This document shows positions 32,326 through 46,270 of a DNA stretch of 64,000 bases, in pieces. A program made the position numbers and the translations under genes. This DNA is from Motacilla alba alba (lineage: Eukaryota; Chordata; Aves; Passeriformes; Motacillidae): contig NC_052044.1 of NCBI RefSeq assembly GCF_015832195.1, positions 1,813,147-1,877,146 on the forward strand. The letters are read 5' to 3'. The notes under the pieces are model-generated. The model was not told where the DNA came from. It made no database searches and saw only the letters and a list, made by a program, of their open reading frames with translations. The stretch's first letter is position 1. Every line of letters begins with the position of its first letter.

Positions 32326-32640
32326 GGGGACGGGGAACCGGGGAACCGGGGACGGGGGAACCGGGGAAACCGGGGAACCGGGGGACGGGGAACCGGGGAA
32401 CCGGGGAACCGGGGGAACCGGGGAAACCGGGGAACCGGGGGACGGGGAACCGGGGAACCGGGGAACCGGGGGAACCGGGGAACCGGGGAACCGGGGGTAC
32501 CGGGGAACCGGGGGAACCGGGGAAACCGGGGGAACCGGGGAACCGGGGGAACCGGGGAACCGGGGAACCGGGGAACCGGGGAAACCGGGGAACCGGGGGA
32601 ACCGGGGGACCGGAGAACCGGGGGAAATCCGCGTTTGGGG
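32325..32640. repeat. 8-9-bp minisatellite (CCGGGGAA)
   Basis: About 35 copies of CCGGGGAA and CCGGGGGAA with a loose higher order marked by GGGGACGGGGAACC. Highly G-rich on the plus strand. Confidence 0.97.
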
Positions 32641-32879
32641 CGACCGGGGAACCCCGCCGCCCCGAGCAGCCGCACCACACAACGCAAAAATTGAATTTTT
32701 CCCCCTTTTTTGTCCTTTTTTTCCCCCCTCCTCTTCATTTTTCCCGGTTTTTTGGGGGGCAGAAGGCGCAGGAGGGGAAAGGCGAGCCCCGGGATGGGGG
32801 GGAGGCGATTTTGGGGGGAGGGAAGGCGAAAGAAAAAAGGAAATTTCCAGCACAAGGTTCCCACTGAAGCTCAGAGGCC

Positions 32880-33978
32880 GCGGGGGCAACTTTCAAAAAT
32901 AATATTCCGATTTTATTTCATTAAATACTCGACAGCAAGTCCGGTCCGGACCCGGGGACTTTATACATGAGAGGGTTTAACACAAGAGTTTTCAATTTCA
33001 TTTATTTTTTACACATTTTTCGCCGCTTTTTTTTTTTTTTTAATTTTTTTTTTTCTCTCTCTACCTCTATGAACTCCATTCACTTTTTTTTAATTTTTTT
33101 AATTTTTTTTTCCCTTTTTTCGAACATTACAGCGCTAAACATAAATATAAATACAGGTACCACGAACACAGAAAAATATTCACACAGAAACCGTCACAGT
33201 TTGTGGATGCGGTGATGAGCCCAGGTAGCTGCTTAAATACCAGGAGGAAAAAAAGGCGATTTTGGGCCCAAAAAGCGCTTTTTTAATGGCATTTTCGCCA
33301 GGAAAATCTGATTTTTTCTCACCGGCAATCGCTGAGGTTTGGGGGGGCCCAGCGGGGGCGGGGTCGCCCCCAGTTCCGCCCGCTTTGGCCCCAATTTTTG
33401 CCCAGTTTTTGCCCAGTTTTTGCCCAGTTTTTGCCCGATTTTCCCGATTTTTGGGGTGGGGGGAGCGGGGGCGCGGCCGGGCTGAGGAGGCGAGGGGGGA
33501 GATTTGGGGGGTTCCGAGGAGCTCTCTCATTAATTAATTTATTAATTAATCCATTCCTCATTCATTCACTCGCTCGTTTCTCCGCATTAATTAATTCAAT
33601 TCTCCGCTTTCGCCCCTCCACTTTTTCTTTTTTTTTTCCTATTTTTTTCATTTTTTCCCCTTTTTTTTCCCTCATTCCTCCACTTCTCACTCCCCGAACT
33701 TTTTTTCCGCTCCCTCCCCTTTTTAATTCCTGAACTTTTTCCACTCCTCCGCTCTCCCCCCTCTCCCCTCTCCCCGTCCCTCATTCCTCCCCTCTTTTAT
33801 TCCGTTTCTTTCTCTCTTCCCCCGCCAACGCTTTCTTTTTGTTTGTTTTTTTTTCAATAATATAATTTTTAATTATTATTATTATTATTTTTTTTTTCTC
33901 CAGCGATAAATACCAGGAAGGACAAAAAGGGGAAGAAAAGGGACGAGAGGGGAGGGAGAGGGGGGGACAAAAACCCCA
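32880..33978 (-). other. HOXC6: HOXC6 3' UTR
   Basis: Sequence after the HOXC6 stop has two parts. Near the stop it is pyrimidine-rich on the plus strand (33600-33900). From 32900 to 33250 it is complex, with minus-strand elements such as GGTATTTAAGCAGCTACCTG and TGTATTTATATTTATG. CTACCT at 33223-33228 is a 6-mer match to the miR-196 seed. The complexity between repeat blocks and the terminal AATAAA support an untranslated region. Confidence 0.6.
32912..32917 (-). terminator. HOXC6: candidate HOXC6 polyadenylation signal
   Basis: Minus-strand AATAAA within AATGAAATAAAATCGGAATA, at the far edge of the unique block and about 1.06 kb past the stop. A second AATAAA at 33001-33006 is an alternative. 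Confidence 0.45.
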
Positions 33979-36448
<2,470 letters not shown>

Positions 36449-37490
36449 CGCCGCCGCTCCGCGCCGCTCCCGCTGCCGCCGCCGCCGCCGCCGCTCCGCG
36501 GCGTGCCCCGCGCTGTGCCCGGCCGGGCGGCTCGCTCGCGCTCCTCGGGGCTTCGCTGGGTTTTTTCTTCTTTTTTTAAATGTTTTTTCTCTATTTTTTC
36601 TGTATTTTTTCTATATATTTTCTCTTTTTTTCCTCAATTTTTTCCTCAATTTTTCTCTATTTTTCCCTATTTTCCCCCGTTTTCCCCCTCTATTTTCCCT
36701 TTTCCCCCTGTTTATTCCTCTATTTTTCCCCTGCTTATTCTCCTGTATTTTCTCTTTTATTCCTCTATATTTTCTCCTTTATTCCCCTGTATTTTCTCCT
36801 TTATTCCTCTATATTTTCTCCTTTATTCTTCTATATTCTCTCCTTTATTCCTCTATATTTTCTCCTTTATTTCTCTATTCTTCCCCTTTTCTTCCTCTAT
36901 TTTGCCTCCTATTCCTTTATTTTTCCTCCTTATCCCTCTGTTCCGCCTCTTGTACTCCCCTGTCCCTTCCTCTATGCCCCCTATTATTCCTTTTATTATT
37001 TCCTCTATTTCCCCTCTGTCATTTCCTCTCTTTTATTCCCCCTTGATCCCTTTCCCCTCTATTTTCCCCTCTATTTTCGCTCTCTTTCCCCTCAATTTCC
37101 CCGATTTCCCCTTTATTCCTCCCTCTCTCCTTCCCCCCTCCGCGCCCCCTCACCCCGATCAATTAATTAATATATATTTATATATTTATATAATTTTTTT
37201 TTTTAAATCCTCCCCTCCTCTCGGTGCCTCTCTCTCTCTCCCTCTCCCTTTTCCCGGCGCCACCTGGGCCCGTGCGATTTCTTTTAATATTTATTTCGGT
37301 CTCCAGTTTGTAGTGGGAAGTGTAGGATTGTTATAGGGAAGGCTCTGCTCCAGGACAGACAGAATGACACAGTCAGCTGACCGGGCCCGGGCCAATGGCG
37401 AGCCGCGTGTCAAAAAGGGAAAAATGGCTTTTTGCTGCTCGCCAGTCCCTAGTTGAAACTAAGTGGGCATGGAAAGTAAGTCCGGCACCC
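36449..37490 (-). promoter_or_regulatory. HOXC6: HOXC6 5' UTR and proximal promoter region
   Basis: 36449-36560 is CpG-dense. 36570-37130 is a pyrimidine-rich repeat on the plus strand (TTTTCTCCTTTATTCCTCTA). 37290-37490 is complex, with a CCAAT box (CCAATGG, 37392-37398), TGACACAGTCAGCTGACC and AAAATGGCTTTTTGCTGC. The complex block most likely marks the promoter, with the repeat inside the transcribed leader; no TATA box is seen. Confidence 0.45.
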
Positions 37491-38130
37491 CCCAAAAAAT
37501 ACCCCCCACCCCCCCGGGGGATTCGGGGCGGCGGGCTGGGGGTGGGGAGGGGGCTCAGGGCGCCTCCAATTCCTGAAATTCAGTTTTTTAACCCACCTCA
37601 CTTCCCTTTTTTTATTTTTGTCCCCCGCCTTCCCCTTCTTTATTTCGCTCAGATTCGCCAAAAAATTAAAAAAAAAAAAAATCTATTTACCTCTGTGTTT
37701 GTAGCGGCGCTAAACGCTCGGCGCTCTTCTTTTCCTCTTTTATTATGGTTTTTTTTTAATGATTATCATAATTATTATTCTTTCCGAGGAAGCTGCGCTT
37801 AAATATCTCGTAAAAAGGCGGCTGCGAATTCCCAGCAATAAATCTCAGGCGAACACAGAATATTAAGCCATAAATTACCCTCTCTCTCCCTCTTTTTTTT
37901 TTTTTTCCAAATATTTTTCTTTTCTTTTCTTCTTATTTAATTAGTTTTATTTGGTTTTAATTTTTTAAATTTTTTTAAATTTATTTTTTCTCCCTTTTTC
38001 CCCCCGCCCTTTCCTCCCGCTCCGAGTGTTCGCATTTAAACGGCGAAAAAGGAAAAAGAATTCCATTAAAAAAGGAGGAAAAAAAAATAAAAAAAAACGG
38101 GGAAAAGGGGGGGGATAAACATGGCGACCT
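37490..38130. other. HOXC6 upstream, AT-rich and mixed DNA
   Basis: Contains G/C-rich DNA to 37560, then AT-rich sequence. A compact patch at 37790-37885 (TATCTCGTAAAAAGGCGGCT, AATATTAAGCCATAAATTAC) has GCCATAAA at 37867-37874. T-rich runs follow to 38000. No gene is seen. Confidence 0.4.
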
Positions 38131-38900
38131 CTCCATGGATAACGCGGGATCGGGAGCGCTCCCAAACTCCTGCAAAAGGGCCGACATTTGGGGAAAAAGG
38201 GGCATTTTTAGGAGAAACCCCCCAATCCCGCGGCGGGCTGGCGGCGCGGATCGGCCGCGCACTTTGGGCGGAATTCCGCGGATTTGGGGCCATCTCGGGG
38301 CGCGCCGCGGCGGAGAAGCGGCGGCGGAAAGGCGCAAAAAAAGCGAATTTGGGCCGGGCAGGAGCGGCCCGGAGCCCCCGGAGCCCCCCGAGCGCTGCGC
38401 GGAGCTTCCCCCGCGGGGAGGGACCCCGACCCCGAACCCCAAACCCCAAAACCCCCCCAAAACCCCCCAAAACCCCCCAACCAGCCCCTACCTGCAGCCC
38501 GCGGGCCGAGCCGCAGCAGTCCCCAAATCCCGATTTTTTTGCCCTCGGCCTCCTCCTCCTCCTCCTCCTCCTCCTCCTCCTGGTTTTTGTTGCTGGAGCA
38601 CCTCGGGTTTTATGGAAAACCCGAAATCCCCAAAAGCGCCGGGAAAGCGCCGGGAGTTCACCCCAGCCTCGGGGTCTAGTTTGAATTTATTTGTAATTTA
38701 TTTTTTAATTTTTAATTTGATTTTTTGGGCTGACAAAGCCCAGCCCCGGGGGGGTTCTGGGGAATATTCGGCCCCCCCAGCTATGACGGCAGCCCGGATG
38801 CCAGCGGATTTTATGCTCTTTTTCCTCTGGCTAACAAAGCAAAGTCGTCAATGGTAGCAATAAAACCATAAACGGGACCGCAACTGGAAAAAAACCACAA
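38130..38900. promoter_or_regulatory. CpG-rich islands upstream of HOXC6
   Basis: 38100-38520 is CpG-dense with AACATGGCGACC (YY1-like). A minus-strand donor-like CTGCAG/GTAGGGG lies at about 38490. (CCT)n is at 38549-38580. 38775-38885 is a compact patch with TATGACGGCAGCCCGGATGC and ACCATAAA at 38865-38872. These may be alternative HOXC6 leader exons or enhancers; both readings are inference. Confidence 0.35.
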
Positions 38901-39595
38901 AAACACCAAAAAAAAACCACAAAAAACGCCCCAAACGCCACCAAACCCGGCCCTGGCGTCCCAGAAAGGGGAAAAAATCCCGATTTTTGGCCCCAAAAGT
39001 GGCGCCCGGGGGCAGCTCCCGCCTTGGGGCGCTGCCCCGAATTCCGGGCGTTTTCCCCCCAAAATTCCCAATTTTCCGCTGCTTTTTTCTCCCTCCGCCT
39101 TTCCCGAATCCTCCCCGGATCGTGGGGGGAAAATCGGGATTTTGGGAGGATTTCGCTGCTTTGCTTTGGCTTTCCAAGCCCGGGGGGGTTCGGGGGGCTC
39201 GGGGACCCCAAAATTGGGGAGTTTGGGGATTTTGGGATCTGCCAGAGGCCGGGCTGGGGGCCGGGGGCGGCAGGGCCACAACTTTGGAGGAGTTTCCGCC
39301 CAGAAACTTCTCCTTCCGAGCCTCCTTTTCCCTTTCACCCCTGGATTTTCATTTTCCCTGATTTTCCCTCCCCTTGCTGCTCCTTCCCCTTCATTTTTTT
39401 TGCTTTATTTTGCTTTTTTCCCCCCTTTTTTCCTCGTTTTTTCCCTTTTATTTTTCGCTCTTTTCGCTTCTTTTCGCCTTTTTTTATTTCCATTTTTATT
39501 TCAATTTTTTTTTAAATTTTATTTTTATTTTTCCTCGTTTTTTTCCCTTCCCAAGGTGGGCTGGAGACCTGCGGGGCGAGCGTGGGACCGCGAGC
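38900..39595. other. mixed intergenic DNA
   Basis: AC-rich sequence, then moderately complex GC-rich DNA (38990-39340), then a T-rich tract (39370-39550). No recognisable gene. Confidence 0.35.
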
Positions 39596-39690
39596 CGGGG
39601 GAAGTTTAAGTGTTTTATGACTTCTCTAAACAGAGGGCAAGTCCTAAAAGTCCGCTCGATTTATAGACAGCAGAAAGCAGCTGCCGGAAA
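39595..39690. promoter_or_regulatory. compact unique island
   Basis: GTTTAAGTGTTTTATGACTT, CTAAACAGAGGGCAAGTCC and CGATTTATAGACAGCAGAAA in unique DNA between repeats. TTTTATGAC and TTTATAG are posterior-HOX-type cores. A conserved element is inferred. Confidence 0.4.
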
Positions 39691-39954
39691 AAACCCCAAA
39701 ACACATCCACCCTCCAAACACTGATTTTTAGGGTAAAAAAAACCCAAAAAACCCGCCAGGAATTAAAAATAAAACCCTGCAGAAAACCCCGCCAGCGAAA
39801 CCCCGCGAAAATCTGAATTTTCATTGAATTTTTGACGTTTCCCACCAGCTTTTGGGCGGATTCCTGGGCTTTTTGCCCCCGTTAAAAAAAGATATTTTGA
39901 TTTTTTTTTTTCCTTTTTGCCAAAAAAGCAGGCGGCGAGGGGCGGGGGGAATCG

Positions 39955-40110
39955 TGGGGAGATTTCTGGCGGAATTGGGTCTGCAAACAATTAAGGGAAC
40001 TCATCAGCAGAAGCAAGAACAGATGTTTTATTAAAAGTGCGACACAGCGCTGGAAATATGGACAAGTCGTGCGGCAGTTGCTCTTTGTTCCCGGGAAAAC
40101 AAACCCCAAA
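39955..40110. promoter_or_regulatory. compact unique island
   Basis: About 150 bp of complex sequence: GTCTGCAAACAATTAAGGGA, TCATCAGCAGAAGCAAGAAC, AGATGTTTTATTAAAAGTGC and GGAAATATGGACAAGTCGTG. It looks strongly constrained against its low-complexity surroundings. It contains FOX-like (CAAACAA) and HOX-like (TTTTATTA) sites. Confidence 0.45.
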
Positions 40111-41540
40111 AAACGGCCAAAATCCCCGAATTTCCCCCATTCCCATCCTCGCATTCCCGTTAGTTTTTAATTATTATTTTTTAACCCGCGCGGTGGAAAA
40201 AAAAGGGGGGAAAATGAAGATTAAAAAGGAAAAAAATCCCCCCAAATTAGGATTTCTCCTCCCCACCCCCCCCGGCTGGCAGCGCTGAGCTGATTTAGGG
40301 CGGGGGAAATTCGGCTCAGAAACCCCAAATCCCGCCCGGAGCGGGGGGGCCGCGGAGACCCCAAAGGCGCCGGGACCGGGACCGGGACCGGGACCGGGAC
40401 CCCCGCCCGGGCCGACCCCCCCCGCCCGCGGCCGCGCCGAGCGGCCCCAAACCGCCCGGTCCGGGCCTTTTCGGGCCTTTTCGGGGCTTTTCGGGGCTTT
40501 TTGGGGGGACTTTCAGCTTTTGGGGTCAAACCCGGGGGGAGGAGCTCAGGACGCGCCCCCCCCCCCCAAAAAAATTCTGATTATCGGGGTGAAAAATGGG
40601 AATTTTGGGGGGGAAATTGGGGATTTGGGGTGACAATTTTGGGATTTCGGGGTGAAAATTGGGAATTCCGGTTTTTTTTGGGACGGGGAATTTTTTTGGG
40701 GGCGCTCCCCCCGCGGCCGCGCTGCGGCTGCGCCGCTCCGAGGCTCCGCGGGGCCGCCAGAAGCTTTTCTTTCTCCCGAATTTTCATTTCCCCCCTTGTT
40801 TTCCCCTCGGCCTCTGCTCTTTCCCCTCCTTTTCCCTCTTTTCCCCTTTTCCCCCTCTTGTTTTTCATTTTTTCTCCATTTTTCTCGCCTCTGTTTTGAC
40901 GTTCGTGGCGCACGTGAGCCCCTCATTTATTTATTTCCCCTTTTTTTTTTCTTTCCCTGCTGAAATCTGCTTTTACTGGGGTGAAAATCTCCTCTTTTTG
41001 GGGCAAAAATCTCCTCTTTTTATTTTCCCAAAATCCATCCAAACTGGGGAGCAGCGCCCCCCCCAAAATAGGGGAGAAAACGAGAAAAACCAGCAAATTC
41101 CAGGAGGAAAATTGGATTTTTTTGCCCAGCCTGGAGGGGCCGCGGGGTTTTGGGGTGAAAACCTCGGGGTTTGGGCAGCGCGGGATTAATTAATTCTAAT
41201 TAATGAATTGCTGGGATTCCCCTTTTCCGGGAATTTTGGAGTCTGGGGTTGTTTTTGGGTTCAAAGTTGGATTTTGGCGCCGCGCGGGGAGGGGCCGGCC
41301 TGGCTTCGCTCGCTGAAAAATTTCGATTTTTACCCCAAATCCTCGCCCAGAAAAGAATCAGTTTCACCCAAAAAATCCCAATTCCCCCATTTCTCCCTGC
41401 AGAAAGCTCAGCTCGAGCCGCTCTCGCCGACTGAATTTCATTTATCCGGAATTTCAACTCCCGAGCGGATAAAAATGGGATTTCAGCGCCCGGACCAGGC
41501 TGTTCTGGGGCCTTTCCCAGTCTTTTTTTTCCCCGTCTGG
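40110..41540. other. mixed intergenic DNA
   Basis: Includes six GGGACC repeats at 40370-40400, G-rich DNA at 40555-40700, a CACGTG E-box near 40912 with TCATTTATTTATTTCC, and unique DNA at 41170-41520 (TTTCATTTATCCGGAATTTC). No recognisable gene on either strand. Confidence 0.35.
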
Positions 41541-41544
41541 AGGC

Positions 41545-41622
41545 AGAAATTCATTTTATTTCATTTTATTTCATTATTTTATTTCATTTTATTTCATTTT
41601 ATTTCATTTTATTTCATTTTCA
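41545..41622. repeat. 10-bp tandem repeat (TTTTATTTCA)
   Basis: About eight copies with one truncated unit (TTTCATTATTTTATTTCA). Confidence 0.95.
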
Positions 41623-42530
41623 GGGTCATTTTAGGGAAGGGCAGCAAAAGTTCGGGGCGAGTCCTTGGAGTTTTGGGGCAAAAATAGAGAATAATTGAAA
41701 TTATAATTATTGGTGGGGGGGAAAAAATGGTTTAAAAAATCGCTTTTTTCGCCGCTTAAATTCCTCAGGGGTTGGAAAATATTCCAGAAAAAATAGGGTG
41801 AAAAAAAGGGAATTCTGGCAAATGTCAAAACGCGTCTGGGGGGAGGAGGAGGGGAAAAATCCGGAATATTCTCATTTCACCCCCGGGCTCCCAAGCGCTT
41901 CGGGGGCAGCTTTGAGGAATTTTTTTGGGTGTTTTTTCCCGTTTTTGAGGGGTTTCAATCGGCGGATTTTGCTTTAATTGGGGCCGGGGGAGGGGAATGA
42001 TTTATTTCGTGATTTTTTGCTCCTGCCCAGATTTATTGGCGAAACCCCCAACAAAAGAGAGGCCCAAAAAAATAAAACTCCTCGTGGAAATTCCCCCAAA
42101 AAAATCAACTTTTAGCAGCAAAAAAAGCGACAAAAACCAACGGGACCCCTCAGGAAAACTGTGTGTGTAAATGGATTTATTTTGGTGGATAACACCCAAA
42201 AAAGGGGAGGAAAAATGAAGAAAATTCAGATTTTAATGGGAAAAGCCCGCGGATCGGAGTGGTGTCCATGGGGAACGGGGATACCCCGAACGGGGGCGGG
42301 TTTGGGGTCAGTTTGGGGGGTTTTGGGTTTAATTTGCAGCAGGAAAATCCCGGGGTTTGGGTGGAAAAGCGGCTCGGGGAGCAGGGAGCAATTCCCGGGG
42401 GGAATAAATGAACTGAGAGCCGGGCTGGCTGCTTTAAAAGAATTCATTTATATTTTTAAAAATGAGGTTTTGGGGGGAAAAAATTCCCGAAAATCCCCAA
42501 AAACCGCAGGAGGGGAGAATGGGAGAGGGC
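41622..42530. other. mixed intergenic DNA
   Basis: Moderately complex A- and G-rich sequence with no dominant repeat and no recognised gene. GTGTGTGTAAATGGATTTAT near 42160 is the most complex patch. Confidence 0.3.
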
Positions 42531-42532
42531 GC

Positions 42533-42546
42533 CCGTGACGTCACGG
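42533..42546. promoter_or_regulatory. palindromic CRE (CCGTGACGTCACGG)
   Basis: A 14-bp perfect palindrome centred on TGACGTCA, followed by CCGCGGCCGG. It is a full CREB/ATF-type site in CpG-rich DNA between HOXC6 and HOXC8. Confidence 0.5.
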
Positions 42547-42549
42547 CCG

Positions 42550-43030
42550 CGGCCGGGGGGCGATTTTGGGGCAAAAAACGATCAAAAATTCCAATTTTCC
42601 CTCTTTTTCCAAAGGCGGATCCTGGGTGGGGAAAGGGTCAAAAATCCCCCAGAAACGCAGGGGTTTTGGGTAAAATCGCGGGGTGGAAAATGGCTGTTTT
42701 TGGGGGGGAAAATGCGATTTTTTCCTTTATTTTCCCGCAGAGTTGAATCCCAGGGAGCCGGGCTGGAACAAGGATCGCGGTCCAGGAATCCGCGATCCCG
42801 AAAATCACCCAGAAATCAATCGGCCTCGTCTCGGGGTTCGTGCCTGGGGCCGGCCTGGAAGCGCCGCTCGGGGATTGATGCGTTTTAACCCAGAAAATCC
42901 CAATTTCTCAGGATTTACCTCCATTCTTTCATATTTTAAACAAGAGGGGGGAAAAGCAGCGCTTCGGGGCTGGTTCTTATCAATTTCGGAGCCTTATCGC
43001 TTTTTATGGCTCGGGGTGATTTAGAAGCCG
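42550..43030. promoter_or_regulatory. unique DNA with GATA and TTTATGGC sites
   Basis: The most complex part is 42940-43030: CTGGTTCTTATCAATTTCGG, GAGCCTTATCGC and TTTTTATGGCTCGG (TTTATGGC at 43003-43010). Two CTTATC GATA-type sites lie in 30 bp. Enhancer content is inferred. Confidence 0.35.
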
Positions 43031-43054
43031 CGAGGAGGGAACGGAGGAGTCGTA

Positions 43055-43980
43055 AAAATGTTTAAAAAAAAAAAAAAAAAAGGTTAAAAATGTTTATAAA
43101 TTTAAAAAATGTTTAAAAAAGGCTTTAAAAAAAGGTTTAAAAAAAGTTTTAAAAATTCAACTTGGCCCCCAAAGCCACCCGGGAGGAGGAGAAAGCGAAA
43201 GCGAGGAGTTTTGCATGGATTTTGGGATTTCGGGACGGGGGAAAGGTTCAAGGGGGAATTTCGCTATAAATTGAATTTTTGGGGGAGGAAAAAGGAGATT
43301 CCGGGCTCTCCGCAAAACTCGGGGGGGATCCATCGCCCGACCCCCAAATTCCCGAAAATCCCCGCAATTCCGAGAGAGGAAAAAAAAGGGGAAATTCCCG
43401 AGGAAGGCGCCGGGCTGCGGGGCGCCGTCACCGGGGGGCGCTGCTCGGGAGAGCTCCGGAACCGCCCCGAGCCCCCGGGGTCCCCCCGCCCGAGCCCCCG
43501 AGCCCCGGACCCCCCGCTCCGAGCCCCCGAGCCCCGGTCCCCCGCCCCGAGCCCCGGTCGGGGGGCCATTTCGCCGATTTTTGAGCCATTTTTAGGCGTT
43601 TTTGCTTTTTTTAGGGTTTTTTCCTGTGTTTTTTGGGGGGTTTTTCCTTTCTCTGCTTCTCCCATACTTTTGTTGCTGTTGTTGCTGAGGGATTTTTTGG
43701 GGTTTCAGAAGTTTTTAAGGTTTATTTTAGCTTTTTTTAGCTTTTAAAAGTTCTATTCGGGATTGTTTGGGTTTGGTTTTTTTACCTCTCTCCGTCTCTC
43801 CCATCCTTTTTTTTTTTCTTTTTTTTCGCGATTTTTAAGGATTTTAAAGGATACCTTTTAAAGTTTTTTTAGGGCTTTTCAAGGGCTTTGAAAGGGGGTT
43901 TTTTAAAAGGTTTTTAAGGCATTTTAAAAAGGTTTTTTTACCTTTTTGAACTTTTTTTTTAAGTTTTTTTTTCCTTATTT
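43055..43980. other. low-complexity with a CpG-rich middle
   Basis: A-rich TTTAAAAAAAG repeats (43060-43155), CpG-rich DNA with CCCGAGCCCC repeats (43400-43565), then T-rich GGTTTTTTTAGG tracts. No gene is seen. Confidence 0.45.
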
Positions 43981-44084
43981 ATGGGGGTTTTTTGGGGTTT
44001 TTTTGCCTCTCCTCTCTCCCGCCCTTTTGATTTGATTTGGTTTGGTTTGGTTTGTATTGTTTTATTTTGGTTTTTTTGTTCCTC

Positions 44085-44240
44085 TCGGGCCCTGCCCGGG
44101 CCCTTTCAGCGCAGGGCACAAAGGCCATTCCCAGCCAGGTGCGTCCAGCCCGAGACTGCGGCCAGACAGCGCAATTGGGGCCAAATTCGCCTTTTTATGG
44201 TGTTTGTGTCTGGCGGGGCCGCGGGGGGGAGACGGGGCCG
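44085..44240. promoter_or_regulatory. compact unique island
   Basis: GGGCACAAAGGCCATTCCCA, GCCAGGTGCGTCCAGCCCGA, GGCCAAATTCGCCTTTTTAT and GGTGTTTGTGTCTGGC, with TTTATGGT at 44194-44201. Complex sequence against a T-rich background on both sides. A conserved HOXC6-HOXC8 intergenic element is inferred. Confidence 0.45.
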
Positions 44241-44740
44241 CCCTCGCCTCCTCCTCCTCCTTTTTGCCCTTTTTTCCCTCTTTTTTTTCCCCTTTTTTCC
44301 CTTTATTTTCTCTTTTTTCCCCTCTTTTCCCCCCTTTCCCCCCTTTATTTTCCCTTTTTTCCTCTTTTTTCCTCTTTTTCCCCCCTTTTCCCAATTTTTT
44401 CTCTTTTTTCCCTCTTTTTTCCCCTCTTTTTTCCTTTTGCTTTCTCTTTCCCCCCCTTATTTTCCCTTTTTTCCCCTCTTTAGTTTCTCTTTATTTTCCC
44501 TTTTTTCCCCTTTATTTTCCATTTTTCCCTTTATATTCTCATCATTTTCCCCCTTTTTCCCAATCCCCCCCCCTTTATTTTCCCCTCTTTTTGGCTTTCC
44601 CCTTTATTTTCCCTTACTTCACCCCTTTTCCCTCATTTCGTCCCCATTTTTCCCTTATTTCTCCCTTTATTTCCCCTTTTGGTCCCCATTTTCCCTCATT
44701 CCCACCCCGATTTTCCCCTTTTCATCCCCCAGTTTCCCAT
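44240..44740. repeat. pyrimidine-rich tract
   Basis: C/T-only stretches of CCCTTTTTTCCTCTTTTTTC type with occasional TTTATTTTCC. Phe/Pro/Ser-rich frames are artefacts. Confidence 0.85.
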
Positions 44741-45500
44741 CCTGCCCCAAATATTTGGAATTTTTGCCCCCGACCACTGAAAATTTTAATTTTTTCCACG
44801 TTTTTTTCCACAAAAAGAGGAAACCCCCAGCAGCAGCAGCCACAAAATCCCCCAAAATCGCCCCAAAAATCCAAATATTGAGAGCAGCCCCTCCCCAGAG
44901 CCGGTTTCTTCTTCCCTGGAGATTTTTAAAATTAAATTTTCTCCCCCATCGCGAATTCTCTCAGCTCCCCTCGCCTTTGGACCCCAAAACCCAGACCTGG
45001 AGGTCAAAAAAAAAAAAACCCAAAAATCCATTTTTCACCCCAAAACTCCGAGACGAAACCGCGACCCCCAAAACTCCAAATTCCCGTGGAAATCGCCCCA
45101 AAACCGCGCTGGAAAATCGAAATATTTCCCCCTAAATCCGCGGGTTTTGGGGAATTCTCCGCCAAAAAAAGGGCAATCGCCTCTTTCTAGGAATTCCGGT
45201 GTTTTCGGGGTTTTTGTTGTTGGATTTGGGTTTTTTCCAGGTTTTTGCGGATTCGTTCGGGATCGGCCGCCGCCCACGCGCTCGCTTTGGGATCATTTGG
45301 ATTTTTCCGGCCGGGAACAAATAAATAAATCCCGCGGGGGGAGATCCTATCGCGCGGATCCCGCGTTCCGGCTCCAATCCAAATGGAAATTTTCCCTCCG
45401 CGCTTGCACAATTTTAATCCCCGGCGAACTCCTCACCCCGCGGAAAATGGAAATAAATCCTCGAAATCAGCCGGGGCGCCACTCCCGGCTTGAACCTTTG
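44740..45500. other. mixed intergenic DNA
   Basis: A run of (CAG)3 at 44830, moderately complex DNA, then unique CpG-rich sequence at 45240-45500 (GGGAACAAATAAATAAATCC). No gene is recognised. Confidence 0.35.
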
Positions 45501-45504
45501 GGTT

Positions 45505-46150
45505 TACTGCATTTCCCACTGAAATCTTTATTTTCAATTGGATTTCCCTATATAAATCTTCATTTTCAATTGTATTTCCCTCTATAAATCTTCATTTTCC
45601 ATTGGATTTCCCATTGAAATCTTTATTTTCCATTGGATTTCCCATTGAAATCTTTATTTTCAGTTGAATTTTCCCATTTAAATCTTTATTTTCAATTAAA
45701 TTTTCCCATTTAAATCTTCATTTTCCATTGAATTTTCCCTATATAAATCTTTATTTCCCATTGAATTTCCCCATTTAAATCTTAATTTCCCATTGAGTTT
45801 CCCATTGAAATATTTCCCACTGAGTTTGCCTCCACTCACTGAATTTCCCTATTAAAATCTCCATTTTCTCCTCAATTTTCCCATTTAAACCTTCATCCTC
45901 CACTCAATCCCCAAATTTAATTTTCCCCATTTCATTTCCTGATTTCAATTTCTCCCCATTTCATTCCCCGGCCTCATATCTTCATTTCATTTCCCACCCA
46001 TTTATTTATTTTTAATCCAATTTCTCCGCTCGTTCTTTGATTCCCGTTTCATTTCCCGCTCCCGTTCGAGCGCTCGCTGATTCCATTTTAATTCCATTTT
46101 AATTCCACTTTAATTCCATTTTAATTCCACTTTAATTCCATTTTAATTCC
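45505..46150. repeat. about 30-bp repeat then 11-bp repeat
   Basis: 45505-45830: about 11 copies of ATTGGATTTCCCATTGAAAT plus CTTTATTTTC. 46083-46152: six to seven copies of an 11-bp unit ATTTTAATTCC. Both are AT-rich. Confidence 0.9.
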
Positions 46151-46270
46151 ATTTTCCCGCCCGACTGATGGGCGGAATCCCCGCGATTTCCTGCGCGGCT
46201 GTCAATGGCCCGGCTCCCAATAAATCCGCTTTCCACCAAATTAATCCCCTCTGCTTCCCAGATCCCACCG
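46150..46270. promoter_or_regulatory. compact unique island
   Basis: GACTGATGGGCGGAATCCCC, GCTGTCAATGGCCCGG, CCCAATAAATCCGC and CCAAATTAATCCCC. TGTCAATG (MEIS/PBX-like) and CCAATAAA (posterior-HOX-like) sites in 80 bp suggest a HOX-cofactor element. Confidence 0.4.

Noticed and set aside
40370..40405. GGGACC hexamers as a telomere-like or origin element
   Set aside because: A short simple repeat of about six units with no other supporting features.
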